From Rhodospirillales bacterium (lineage in GTDB: Bacteria; Pseudomonadota; Alphaproteobacteria; Rhodospirillales; JABHCV01), in assembly GCA_016776705.1 (NCBI GenBank), contig JADHSW010000056.1, positions 1-14,893 on the forward strand: a DNA stretch of 14,893 nt, read 5' to 3'. Positions 8,257 to 14,893 of the stretch are shown here, one piece after another. Every line of letters starts with the position of its first letter. The stretch's first letter is position 1. Position numbers and translations under genes: made by a program. Under the pieces are notes generated by a model. That model was not told the DNA's origin. It saw only the letters and a list, made by a program, of their open reading frames with translations, and did not search any database.

Positions 8257-8969
8257 AGAGAAAAGCAGGCTTCCGCGCCGGTCATGTATTTTGAATGGCG
8301 GCTGCGGCGCAGTGACAGGGTGTCCAGAATGCCAGACACCTTTTCTCTTTGGGATTGATCGAACTTGACCTCGACAATCACCCCGTCCGGCATCGGCTCA
8401 GCCCGACAGCGAAGATTGATCTTTCCTGATAGCCATTGATTGTAAGTGCGAATATCGTCGTCCACGGTCACCCGGAAATTTCCGTCAGGAGAAATGAAGT
8501 ACTGGCGCCGATAGCGATTGATAAGAACGGCCCGGGTAAATTGATCTAGCCAAATTTTCCCCTCGCCCGGCAATTCCTTTTTCAAGGCAGTGATGGCATT
8601 TCGCCATCCATCACCATGAAGGAGCTTTATGCCGGGGATCGGGTGTTGCATTTTCCAACCCAGTTGATTGCGGCGTGATTTTATTTCAAGCGCACCATTT
8701 TGTGCGACATTATCAATGCCGTACCAGCGATATCTGACTTTGATCCTGCGGCTGATACCCGAAAGATTGTCGGCGTAGGCTTCCAGATTTTCTGTATCGA
8801 AGTAAACATTGTTAACGCGGCGCTCTGGATAGGCCTTTTTAAACAAGACCGGATGCATATTCAATTGACTGATGATCCAGTCGGTGGACTCTGGTGGGGC
8901 CACGAACTTAAGCTCAAAACGGCCATTGCTGACCTGGAAAGGGGTTTGTGCGGCAGGCATGGGGGTCAT
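8253..8969 (-). CDS. VTC-domain protein (polyphosphate polymerase-like, triphosphate tunnel fold)
   Basis: This 238-residue protein consists of one VTC domain, the tunnel-shaped fold of yeast Vtc4, which makes polyphosphate from ATP. The charged tunnel residues all appear present: FELKFV (E19, K21), VYFDTENLEAYADN (55-68), the basic strand RRIKVRYRWYG (74-84), ALEIKSRR (E95, K97, R99), INRYRRQY (R152, R154, R155), FRVTVDDDI (R166, D170-172), VIVEVKF (E200, K202) and HSKY (K227). Catalytic competence is therefore plausible. There is no membrane segment or SPX domain, so it is probably at the cytoplasmic face. The ATG at 8969 overlaps the TGA of the CotH-like gene (ATGA), indicating coupled translation. 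It is the last gene of the DUF4956-CotH-VTC unit. The family is clear; whether it makes polyphosphate is not shown. Confidence 0.88.
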   Translation of the reverse strand: MTPMPAAQTPFQVSNGRFELKFVAPPESTDWIISQLNMHPVLFKKAYPERRVNNVYFDTENLEAYADNLSGISRRIKVRYRWYGIDNVAQNGALEIKSRRNQLGWKMQHPIPGIKLLHGDGWRNAITALKKELPGEGKIWLDQFTRAVLINRYRRQYFISPDGNFRVTVDDDIRTYNQWLSGKINLRCRAEPMPDGVIVEVKFDQSQREKVSGILDTLSLRRSRHSKYMTGAEACFSL

Positions 8970-11674
8970 TTTTTCATGTACCCTTCGCTATAAAGGGCAT
9001 CGATATCTAAATCCTGGGATTGAATGTCGTTTCCATTGATCGAAAGCTTGCTGCCGGTTTGCACAACGGCGTTTTCGCCGACTTTAAGAAACTCAACATT
9101 TTCAGCTTTCAGCGCGCCCGGCCCGTAAGACGGTTTTTTCATATAACTCATCATCGCAGCATGCAGGATATCCGTGAATTTTCCGCCATCCAGCATGGTT
9201 TGGGACCCGTCCTTGCTGGCGATTCCCGTTCCCGCCCCATTTACACGAATATTTTTTATCTCGGCGTGGCTTCCTTCACCGATGGAAAGCGCCTTGTCAC
9301 TAATGCGCTCCAGTACAGCACCGTTAACAATAAGTTCCGTGCCGCTGATATCTATTGCGTCACCGCCGATGTCTCTAAAGTGCCCATCGGTAATTTCACC
9401 ATGAGAGAAATCTGTATCAATCCCGTCAGATCGGGTTGAGCTGAATGACGTGCGGCGCAACGTAAATGTTGATCTGATGATGTTCAGTGCGTCTTCGGCC
9501 TCTACATCGCTAAAAGCCGTATCTGTTATATCGACATTGGATTGTGCGAAGGTAACGCCGCCGGTCAGTTGCCAGCCGTTACGAGCGACACCTTTCAGAT
9601 TTTCTATGAGGACATGAGAAAATCGGGAGGGCGTACCTGACCCCAGAACGGCTATACCATTCCAGCCGAGAACCGGATCAAGGCCGTGCAGATAAATGGG
9701 TTCCAGGGCCGTGCCCCTGAATGTAAGGGGCCCACGGGCGAGCAACATTGCGCCTTGCTGAAAGCGCAAACGGGTTCCTGGGTTAAGAATGAGGCCAGCC
9801 CCACGGGGGAGAATAATGTCTCCTGCAACCGTCCAATCGCCCGGAAGGGCTGTAAAAACATTGCTTGGTTTGTTCCATTGCAGAAACGGATGTGCCTTCA
9901 AGGTATTGTCAGTCGACAAGGCCTGAGGAGTGGCAGGTTTATCTTCCTGCTGGCTATAAGGGATTGCCGTTTCCCGGTATGTTCCGTCATGTCCAGCAAC
10001 CTGTGCGGAGACTACGATCTTTTGGTTTTCTTGAATGGCGATGTCTGAAAGGTCGAACCTGACAGTGAGTCCTGTTTTTCCTTCGGCGCGGCCCGGTAAT
10101 GAAAGGGGTAAATTCGGGCCGCTTCCCTCTGTGAATAGAGGCCGCTCTACGCCTTCCTTTTCGACAATGGAAAGTTTAATCACCGATAGTGTTGCTGGCA
10201 TGATGTTGCGAAGTTCCAAAACAGGATGCCCCCCACCTGAAACCAGATAAGCCTTAATCACTTGCGGGAAGCGAACACCGGGGATGGCCAGTGAGAGATC
10301 GGCGTCCTTGATGCTTAACATGTCATCATTAAAGAGGGCGATAGTGCGTGCGTGACGCTGGACAACATCTCCCAAAAAATAGGGAATAAGTGGGTTCTCG
10401 CGATGCAGAACCTTTAGGTATCCTGCTTCGCGTTTATCGACCCACCCACGAAATATCTTGCTTTGGGCATCTTCTCCGATCCGCTTAGCCGCCTTAAAGT
10501 AAGCCTTCCTGAAAATGGGATCATCGAAAATACGTTCATAGAAAATCCCTTGGGGCGGCCCGGCGGAAGGTTCTCGCACATCTAAAAGAGGCACGCCATC
10601 AAAGCCAATGGGCTCGATCAACATGGTAACGGGATTAAAATACAGCCTGAGGTTATCAAGAACCATCGTGTGCTCGGCGTTCCACAACTTGTTGATAACG
10701 AGGTAGCGCGCCAACAATTCGATGTCGAATATGTCGGATGTCTGCAAGCGCCCCTCAAGGAAACCACGTAACAATCCGATAGACAGGTCACGTTGTTTCT
10801 TTAAGCGGGGAATTTTATTGGTCCTGTTTTTTCGATAAGCCTCGATATCACTGACCATGAAGTCGTAATACGGCCCGGATCGTCCCCCGTGCCGGGATTT
10901 GAACGACCACCAATTATCGCCACTAAATTTCAAGATGACTCCTTCGCGGCGTTGCTGGCTTTCCAGAATTTCTTTCGAGAAGTGTTCCTCGACTGCCATC
11001 AGACCGACATCCTTGCCGTTGACTATGACGCGGATGAAAAAATACCGGGGTGCTAATACGCCTTCCCTGCGCAAATGATCCAGGTACATGGGCTCGCGAT
11101 GATAGCGGCGCACCAAGGGATTTTGGATAGAAAAGCGTTTCATTCCAAATATCTGATCGTCACCACGGGTCTTGATGCGGAACGACCAGCGGTCGGTCTG
11201 AAAATGATCCGGCAAGTCGCCTTTCAGGCGTAGTTTGACCCTGATATCCCGGCCCTGATAGCGAATACGAGCGGGTACAAAGTCGTCACCAGTGGTATTC
11301 AAAAAACCCTTCGCCAGAGCCGCGTCGCGTTGTTTGCGTATCTTTTCATAATGTTTGAACTTGATATCGATGCGGATTGTTGGCACGGCCGCCTGATTAA
11401 GGACAGCTTCAAGATAGTAACCGGGGGCATTCATTATAGATTCCGCCAGGGTTTCCATAACCGCGCGCTTGTTTTTCCAGGAAATTGCCGTCGTCAGGGT
11501 GACCGCGTTAAAGCCTGCCTTTAGGTTTGGGAAAACGAAAATACCGGCCAGGAACGCGCCAGACAACGCGCCGATCAAGACTATAACGATCAGGGCGGCT
11601 TTCAGAAACTTGCGCCTGATTGGGGGAAAGTGTTGTTTGGTTCTTGTTTTTGAGCCGGAAAAAAACTCGATCAT
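8966..11674 (-). CDS. Membrane-anchored CotH kinase-like protein with C-terminal beta-helix
   Basis: This 902-residue protein has three parts. Residues 23-47 (FLKAALIVIVLIGALSGAFL and onward) form an N-terminal membrane anchor after a basic tail, placing the rest outside the cytoplasm. Residues about 100-450 match the CotH kinase family: GLMAVEEHFSKEI (224-236), VILKF (Lys249), and DNLRLYFNPVTMLIEPIGFD (340-359), with Asp340 and Asp359 near the family's ATP/metal-binding acidic positions. CotH of Bacillus is an atypical kinase that phosphorylates spore coat proteins. Residues about 610-890 are short repeats rich in Ile, Val, Gly, Asp and Asn (GGVTFAQSNVDITDTAFSDV, GDAIDISGTE), typical of a right-handed parallel beta-helix that often binds glycans. 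The region 460-600 looks like a beta-rich linker. The gene follows the DUF4956 gene by 7 nt; AGGA at 11687-11690 precedes the ATG by 12 nt. The substrate is unknown. Confidence 0.82.
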   Translation of the reverse strand: MIEFFSGSKTRTKQHFPPIRRKFLKAALIVIVLIGALSGAFLAGIFVFPNLKAGFNAVTLTTAISWKNKRAVMETLAESIMNAPGYYLEAVLNQAAVPTIRIDIKFKHYEKIRKQRDAALAKGFLNTTGDDFVPARIRYQGRDIRVKLRLKGDLPDHFQTDRWSFRIKTRGDDQIFGMKRFSIQNPLVRRYHREPMYLDHLRREGVLAPRYFFIRVIVNGKDVGLMAVEEHFSKEILESQQRREGVILKFSGDNWWSFKSRHGGRSGPYYDFMVSDIEAYRKNRTNKIPRLKKQRDLSIGLLRGFLEGRLQTSDIFDIELLARYLVINKLWNAEHTMVLDNLRLYFNPVTMLIEPIGFDGVPLLDVREPSAGPPQGIFYERIFDDPIFRKAYFKAAKRIGEDAQSKIFRGWVDKREAGYLKVLHRENPLIPYFLGDVVQRHARTIALFNDDMLSIKDADLSLAIPGVRFPQVIKAYLVSGGGHPVLELRNIMPATLSVIKLSIVEKEGVERPLFTEGSGPNLPLSLPGRAEGKTGLTVRFDLSDIAIQENQKIVVSAQVAGHDGTYRETAIPYSQQEDKPATPQALSTDNTLKAHPFLQWNKPSNVFTALPGDWTVAGDIILPRGAGLILNPGTRLRFQQGAMLLARGPLTFRGTALEPIYLHGLDPVLGWNGIAVLGSGTPSRFSHVLIENLKGVARNGWQLTGGVTFAQSNVDITDTAFSDVEAEDALNIIRSTFTLRRTSFSSTRSDGIDTDFSHGEITDGHFRDIGGDAIDISGTELIVNGAVLERISDKALSIGEGSHAEIKNIRVNGAGTGIASKDGSQTMLDGGKFTDILHAAMMSYMKKPSYGPGALKAENVEFLKVGENAVVQTGSKLSINGNDIQSQDLDIDALYSEGYMKK

Positions 11675-11681
11675 GGATCGG

Positions 11682-12362
11682 TTATATCCTTGGCAAATGA
11701 GATTGATCGATCAGGCTGACACGTACGTCCTTCATTGTTTCCCTTAGTTCGCTCGTCAGTTCGGTTACTGCCGCCATGTTTTCGACGTCAATCAGGTAAC
11801 CGATTTCAGAACCCCCGCTATCGGTTTCCGCGCGTCGCAAATTACCACCCTGGAAATGCTTTTCGACGATACCATGAACATCGGCGAGAGACACGTCGGG
11901 TGCTTCATGGCTGATCGACAGATAGACGTTATTGTATGTACGCCCGGATTTGCGGTTCTTGATCAGGGACATAACGATCAAAATTCCACTTACGGCCGTA
12001 ACCGTTACAACTGTTTGGTTAGCGCCCAAACCAAGGCCGACAGCGATGGACAAGAACAGATAGGCCAGTTCTTCCGGCTCCTTGATCGGGGTCCTAAAGC
12101 GCACAATCGACAGCGCGCCGACAAGGCCAAGGGACAGGGCCAGCGATGATTTAACCACCGTGATAACCAGCAGTGTCGTTAAAACAATAAAGGGGAAAAT
12201 TTCCGAAAATTCCTGGCGGTTCGAAAGGGATGTTCCGTAGCGTTGAAAGTGCCAACGAATAACCAGCGACATTACGGTGCCAACGGCAAGATTGATGGCA
12301 AGCAGCATAAATGACAGTGGTTCGCTGGCAATTGCGCTCAGGCTTTCGAGTTCCTTGATCAT
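11682..12362 (-). CDS. DUF4956 family membrane protein
   Basis: This 226-residue integral membrane protein has hydrophobic segments at about 15-35, 53-72, 74-90 and 100-135, then a soluble C-terminal domain (about 143-226) with a small alpha/beta feel (VYLSISHEAP, IGYLIDVENM, VRVSLIDQSH). The conserved block GALSIVRFRTPIKEPEELAY (82-101), just before the last membrane segments, is the hallmark of DUF4956. The function of this family is not established to my knowledge; members are often seen near VTC-domain genes. It is first in the minus-strand unit, with AAGGA 7 nt before the ATG and a good promoter candidate at 12415-12442. The soluble tail, which follows a charged loop (KNRKSGRT), probably lies in the cytoplasm, where it could contact the VTC protein. 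That is inference. Confidence 0.88.
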   Translation of the reverse strand: MIKELESLSAIASEPLSFMLLAINLAVGTVMSLVIRWHFQRYGTSLSNRQEFSEIFPFIVLTTLLVITVVKSSLALSLGLVGALSIVRFRTPIKEPEELAYLFLSIAVGLGLGANQTVVTVTAVSGILIVMSLIKNRKSGRTYNNVYLSISHEAPDVSLADVHGIVEKHFQGGNLRRAETDSGGSEIGYLIDVENMAAVTELTSELRETMKDVRVSLIDQSHLPRI

Positions 12363-12414
12363 ATATTCGTCCTTCGCCCCTTAATGGGTCTGTACACGGT
12401 AGGGTGGGGGCCAC

Positions 12415-12442
12415 ATCATAGAATTGACATTTCTTACCTCAA
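12415..12442 (-). promoter_or_regulatory. Sigma-70-type promoter for the DUF4956-CotH-VTC unit
   Basis: Reading the minus strand, TTGAGG (12442-12437) and TATGAT (12420-12415) are separated by 16 nt. TATGAT matches the -10 consensus at five of six positions and TTGAGG matches the -35 at four of six. Transcription would start near 12408, giving a leader of about 45 nt before the ATG at 12362. This is prediction by eye only. Confidence 0.45.
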
Positions 12443-12452
12443 AGCGTTTTCT
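12424..12452 (+). promoter_or_regulatory. Possible promoter for the 12518-13090 gene
   Basis: A perfect TTGACA -35 box lies at 12424-12429. Seventeen bases later the candidate -10 is TTTTCT (12447-12452), which matches only three of six positions, so the call is weak. If real, it lies inside the spacer and -35 box of the opposite-strand promoter at 12415-12442, so the two would compete for RNA polymerase. Confidence 0.3.
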
Positions 12453-12517
12453 ACGCAAGTGTAGTGGTCGAAATTCAAAGATGGCCCGCTATTTTTTCAG
12501 ATACTGGAAGCTTGCAA

Positions 12518-13090
12518 ATGAAACAGTTTGTCAATGTTCGCGTGCGCCTTTTGCCGGCGCTTTGCCTGTTTGCCGTGATCCTAGTGGGCCTGGCGGCATT
12601 CGGGGTGCATCGACATAATGCGCTGATCAATAATGTGCGATTTCGTTTTCAGCAACATGTCGGCGCCCACCCCCTGATTTCAGGCGGTCAATTGGTCGGC
12701 AACTATGATCCCGCTTATTTTTGCGACGCAGTCACATATATAGGTAGGGAGACGCTTATATTTTCTGACCGGCCTTATCACACGGCTGCTTCGCACGGGG
12801 TATTGAGGGGGCTCCATTTCTGCCGGACAGCCCGTCACGCAGAAACATATACCCTGATAAAAGTGGTTGTCCCGACGACGTTGTATGCCTTCGGGGTTGA
12901 CGCTATGCGCCTCGATTTTCTTGGCTGGGACGAGGTTCCACTTGAGGTTTTCATCAAGGCGGACGGTTTATCTTACGATAAGTTGTATCGTAAATTCTTT
13001 CTTCCAGGTCGATATATCGTCAATCATGCCTTCCAGCATTCATCTGTACCGGTTTTCTGGAATTCCGACGAGGTTAAGGTCATTCACTGA
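12518..13090 (+). CDS. Small membrane-anchored or secreted protein, unknown function
   Basis: I do not recognise this 190-residue protein. It opens with a basic tip (MKQFVNVRVR) and a hydrophobic segment (LLPALCLFAVILVGLAAFGV, 11-30), so it is probably exported as a signal-anchored or cleaved protein. The rest is soluble, mixed alpha/beta, rich in His, Tyr and Phe, with two further cysteines (Cys69 in AYFCDAV and Cys102 in LHFCRTA) that could form a disulfide in the periplasm. ATG 12518 is chosen over the in-frame ATG at 12464 because GGAAG at 12506-12510 lies 7 nt upstream and the shorter form starts directly at the hydrophobic segment. It is divergent from the DUF4956 unit with 155 nt between the starts, so it may belong functionally with that system. 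Codon use looks like that of its neighbours. Confidence 0.72.
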   Translation: MKQFVNVRVRLLPALCLFAVILVGLAAFGVHRHNALINNVRFRFQQHVGAHPLISGGQLVGNYDPAYFCDAVTYIGRETLIFSDRPYHTAASHGVLRGLHFCRTARHAETYTLIKVVVPTTLYAFGVDAMRLDFLGWDEVPLEVFIKADGLSYDKLYRKFFLPGRYIVNHAFQHSSVPVFWNSDEVKVIH

Positions 13091-13131
13091 TGGTTTTTGC
13101 CTATTGCCGCGCCAATTAAGCCTATTCCTCC

Positions 13132-13160
13132 TTGCCGTTTCCCGGCCATGGGATTATACA
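13132..13160 (+). promoter_or_regulatory. Sigma-70-type promoter for the cupin/methyltransferase genes
   Basis: TTGCCG (13132-13137) and TATACA (13155-13160) are separated by 17 nt, each matching four of six consensus positions. Transcription would start near 13167, giving a leader of about 24 nt that contains the ribosome-binding site AGGAG (13176-13180) in front of the ATG at 13191. The spacing is ideal; the call is by eye. Confidence 0.45.
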
Positions 13161-13190
13161 AAACCGCCCTTAAGCAGGAGAGCGTATCAA

Positions 13191-13661
13191 ATGTCCGAAC
13201 CCGATATCGATCCCGTCACGCAGGACGAACGCCTAAGCTGGCCCGATGAAGCCATCGTGCCGCTTGAAAAACCGTTCGTTGATGGCCGCGGTGCTATTCA
13301 GCCACTGGTCGACCGAATGATGAAGTCGGCGGTGATGATCGAGTCGAAAAAGGGTGCGCTGCGGGCCAATCACTATCACAAGACCGACTGGCACTATTGC
13401 TATGTTATTTCAGGAAGCATCGAATATTACCACCGCACCACCGGCAGCACGGGTGAGCCCGAGATGTTGCTGGTCAAACAAGGCCAGATGGTGTTTACGC
13501 CGCCGATGATCGATCACGGCATGAAATTCCCTGAAGACACAGTGTTTTTGACCCTGTCGCGAAATCCGCGTGATCAGGCGACTTATGAGGCTGATGTGGT
13601 ACGTGTCGATATGCTCGATGACGCGGACAGCATTTCCTGGCGCCCGGAAGACGACGCCTAG
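13191..13661 (+). CDS. Cupin-domain protein, likely sugar-modifying
   Basis: This 156-residue protein is a single small cupin. The metal-binding first motif is NHYHKTDWHYCYVISGSIEYYHR, starting near residue 62, with the HxH pair spaced as in cupins. The second motif is GQMVFTPPMIDHGMKF, contributing another His. VEKGALRANHYHKT-like segments occur in WxcM/FdtA-type sugar isomerases and in other RmlC-like cupins. Its position 3 nt before a sugar C-methyltransferase suggests action on an NDP-sugar or a product of that enzyme, but no catalytic assignment is possible from sequence alone. ATG 13191 has AGGAG at 13176-13180 and a promoter candidate just upstream. In-frame codons extend back to 12867, but that stretch overlaps the previous gene and is not protein-like. 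The protein is cytoplasmic. Confidence 0.8.
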   Translation: MSEPDIDPVTQDERLSWPDEAIVPLEKPFVDGRGAIQPLVDRMMKSAVMIESKKGALRANHYHKTDWHYCYVISGSIEYYHRTTGSTGEPEMLLVKQGQMVFTPPMIDHGMKFPEDTVFLTLSRNPRDQATYEADVVRVDMLDDADSISWRPEDDA

Positions 13662-13664
13662 AAA

Positions 13665-14893
13665 ATGAGCACCGCCTGTCATCGCAGAACGACCTGTCGC
13701 CTGTGTGGCGGCGCACATTTAAGCGAGGTGCTATCGCTGGCACCAACCCCGCCCGCCAATGCCTTCGTTGATGAAGACCAGCTTGCCAAGGCCCAACCAA
13801 CTTTCCCGCTCGACGTTTTCTTCTGTGAGGACTGCCACCATGTGCAGCTTCTTGATGTCGTCGACCCGGCGGTGTTGTTTGAAAACTATGTCTATGTGTC
13901 GGGAACCTCACCGCTGTTTGTTAAACACTTCGATGACTATGCCGCCTTCGTCATTGACACCTACGCGCCACGACCCGGCGCACTGGTTTTTGATATTGGC
14001 TCAAATGACGGAACTTTGTTGAAAGCCTTTAAGGAGGCCGGTTATCAGGTGCTTGGCGTTGATCCGGCCAAAGATATTGCCGCCCAGGCGAGCGCCGAAG
14101 GGATCGAGACCATTACCGGCTTCTTCTCCCCGGCCATGGCCAGCGATATTCGCGCAGAGCATGGCAGGGCCAGCGTTGTTACCGCCAACAACGTGTTCGC
14201 CCACATCGATGATTTGGGCGGTGTTGTGGACGGCATTGCCGCGTTGCTTGCCGACGACGGGGTCTTCGTGTTCGAGGTCTCTTACCTGGTCGATGTTTTC
14301 GAGCACACCTTGTTCGACACCATTTATCACGAGCATCTGGCCTATCACACCGTTGCCCCGCTTGTTTCTTTCATGGCCGCCCACGGTATGGAACTGATCG
14401 GCGCTGACAGGGTATCAACCCACGGCGGCTCTTTACGCGCCGTTGCCCAAAAAGCCGGTGGCGGAAAACCGGTTGCCCCCTCCGTTGCCCATTTGATCAA
14501 TCTTGAAAGAATGATGGGCCTGGACAAGCCCGAATCCTACCGTGACTTTGGCTTGCGTATCGATGTTTTGAAGGCGGAATTATCCACCTTGTTACACGCC
14601 AGTAAAGCCGAAGGGCGGACGATCGCTGCCTTCGGCGCGCCCGCCAAGGCAACAACATTGATGTATCATTTCGGTATCGGAGCAGACCTGATTGATTTTA
14701 TCGTCGATGACAGCCCCTTAAAACAGGGACTCTATAGCCCGGGTATGCACATCCCGGTCGTGCCCTCAAGCGCCATTGAAGAACATAAACCTGACGACAT
14801 CGTTATTCTGGCGTGGAATTTTGCCACCCCGATCATGGCGAAACTTGACAGTTTTAAAACCGCCGGCGGCCGCTTTATCGTTCCCCTGCCCAG
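13665..14893 (+). CDS. Sugar C-methyltransferase (NovU/TylCIII/TcaB9 type), 3' end cut by window
   Basis: The frame is open from ATG 13665 to the right edge (409 complete codons), close to the usual length of about 410, so nearly the whole protein is present. It has the three parts of NDP-sugar C-methyltransferases. An N-terminal zinc knuckle has Cys11, Cys14, Cys54 and Cys57 (CRLC and CEDC). A SAM-binding Rossmann domain has FDIGSNDGTLL (109-119) and FEVSYL. The catalytic motif YHEH is at 221-224, matching the Tyr and His that deprotonate C3 in TcaB9. The C-terminal domain has AAFGAPAKATTLMYHF and FIVDDSPLKQGLYSPG. The substrate should be a 4-keto-deoxysugar nucleotide, giving a branched sugar. 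It follows the cupin gene by 3 nt, with GGAAG at 13646-13650 as a weak ribosome-binding site. The sugar is not known. Confidence 0.9.
   Translation, partial: MSTACHRRTTCRLCGGAHLSEVLSLAPTPPANAFVDEDQLAKAQPTFPLDVFFCEDCHHVQLLDVVDPAVLFENYVYVSGTSPLFVKHFDDYAAFVIDTYAPRPGALVFDIGSNDGTLLKAFKEAGYQVLGVDPAKDIAAQASAEGIETITGFFSPAMASDIRAEHGRASVVTANNVFAHIDDLGGVVDGIAALLADDGVFVFEVSYLVDVFEHTLFDTIYHEHLAYHTVAPLVSFMAAHGMELIGADRVSTHGGSLRAVAQKAGGGKPVAPSVAHLINLERMMGLDKPESYRDFGLRIDVLKAELSTLLHASKAEGRTIAAFGAPAKATTLMYHFGIGADLIDFIVDDSPLKQGLYSPGMHIPVVPSSAIEEHKPDDIVILAWNFATPIMAKLDSFKTAGGRFIVPLP

Noticed and set aside
12464..12517. Longer form of the small exported protein from ATG 12464
   Set aside because: It adds 18 residues ahead of the hydrophobic segment and has no good ribosome-binding site; ATG 12518 has GGAAG 7 nt upstream.
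12867..13190. Upstream extension of the cupin gene
   Set aside because: It overlaps the 12518-13090 gene in another frame, lacks homologous-looking content, and ATG 13191 has an AGGAG and a promoter candidate.

Overview
The window looks like part of a chromosome of a Gram-negative bacterium, probably an alphaproteobacterium of the Rhodospirillales type. This rests on the moderately high GC content, the protein style and the gene families present; no rRNA or housekeeping marker is available to settle it. Nearly all of the window codes for protein. The genes are tightly packed, with ATGA or TGATG stop/start overlaps, and nearly all concern cell-surface polysaccharides or sugar modification. I see no tRNA, rRNA, CRISPR array, insertion sequence or integrase.

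Left block (1-8256). A partial divergent gene of unknown function leaves the left edge on the minus strand. A plus-strand cluster follows: a heparinase II/III-type lyase (285-1913), a glutamine-dependent asparagine synthetase-like amidotransferase (1915-3807), a GT2 glycosyltransferase (3797-4807), a large multi-pass GT-C-like membrane glycosyltransferase (4804-6711), a dolichyl-phosphate-mannose-synthase-like GT2 (6818-7513) and a class I SAM methyltransferase (7513-8256). Overlaps and spacings suggest one transcript. The likely theme is synthesis and modification of an exopolysaccharide or surface glycan. The DPM-like enzyme may make a polyprenyl-phosphate sugar that the GT-C enzyme uses outside the membrane. 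Between 6712 and 6817 lies a short stretch that reads like the C-terminus of a lost gene or a frameshifted extension.

Middle block (8253-12362, minus strand). Three genes are transcribed away from a good promoter candidate at 12415-12442: a DUF4956 membrane protein, a membrane-anchored CotH-kinase-like protein fused to a C-terminal right-handed beta-helix, and a VTC-domain (polyphosphate-polymerase-like, triphosphate-tunnel fold) protein. The last two overlap by ATGA. This trio is the most interesting system in the window: a putative membrane machine combining an atypical protein kinase fold with a polyphosphate-polymerase fold and no assigned function. Divergent from it is a small membrane-anchored or secreted protein of unknown function (12518-13090), whose candidate promoter overlaps that of the trio.

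Right block (13191-14893). Behind its own promoter candidate, a small cupin (13191-13661) is followed after 3 nt by a nearly complete sugar C-methyltransferase (13665 to the right edge) of the NovU/TylCIII/TcaB9 type, with its four-Cys zinc site and catalytic Tyr-His-Glu-His motif. These probably belong to a deoxysugar or branched-sugar pathway that continues beyond the window.
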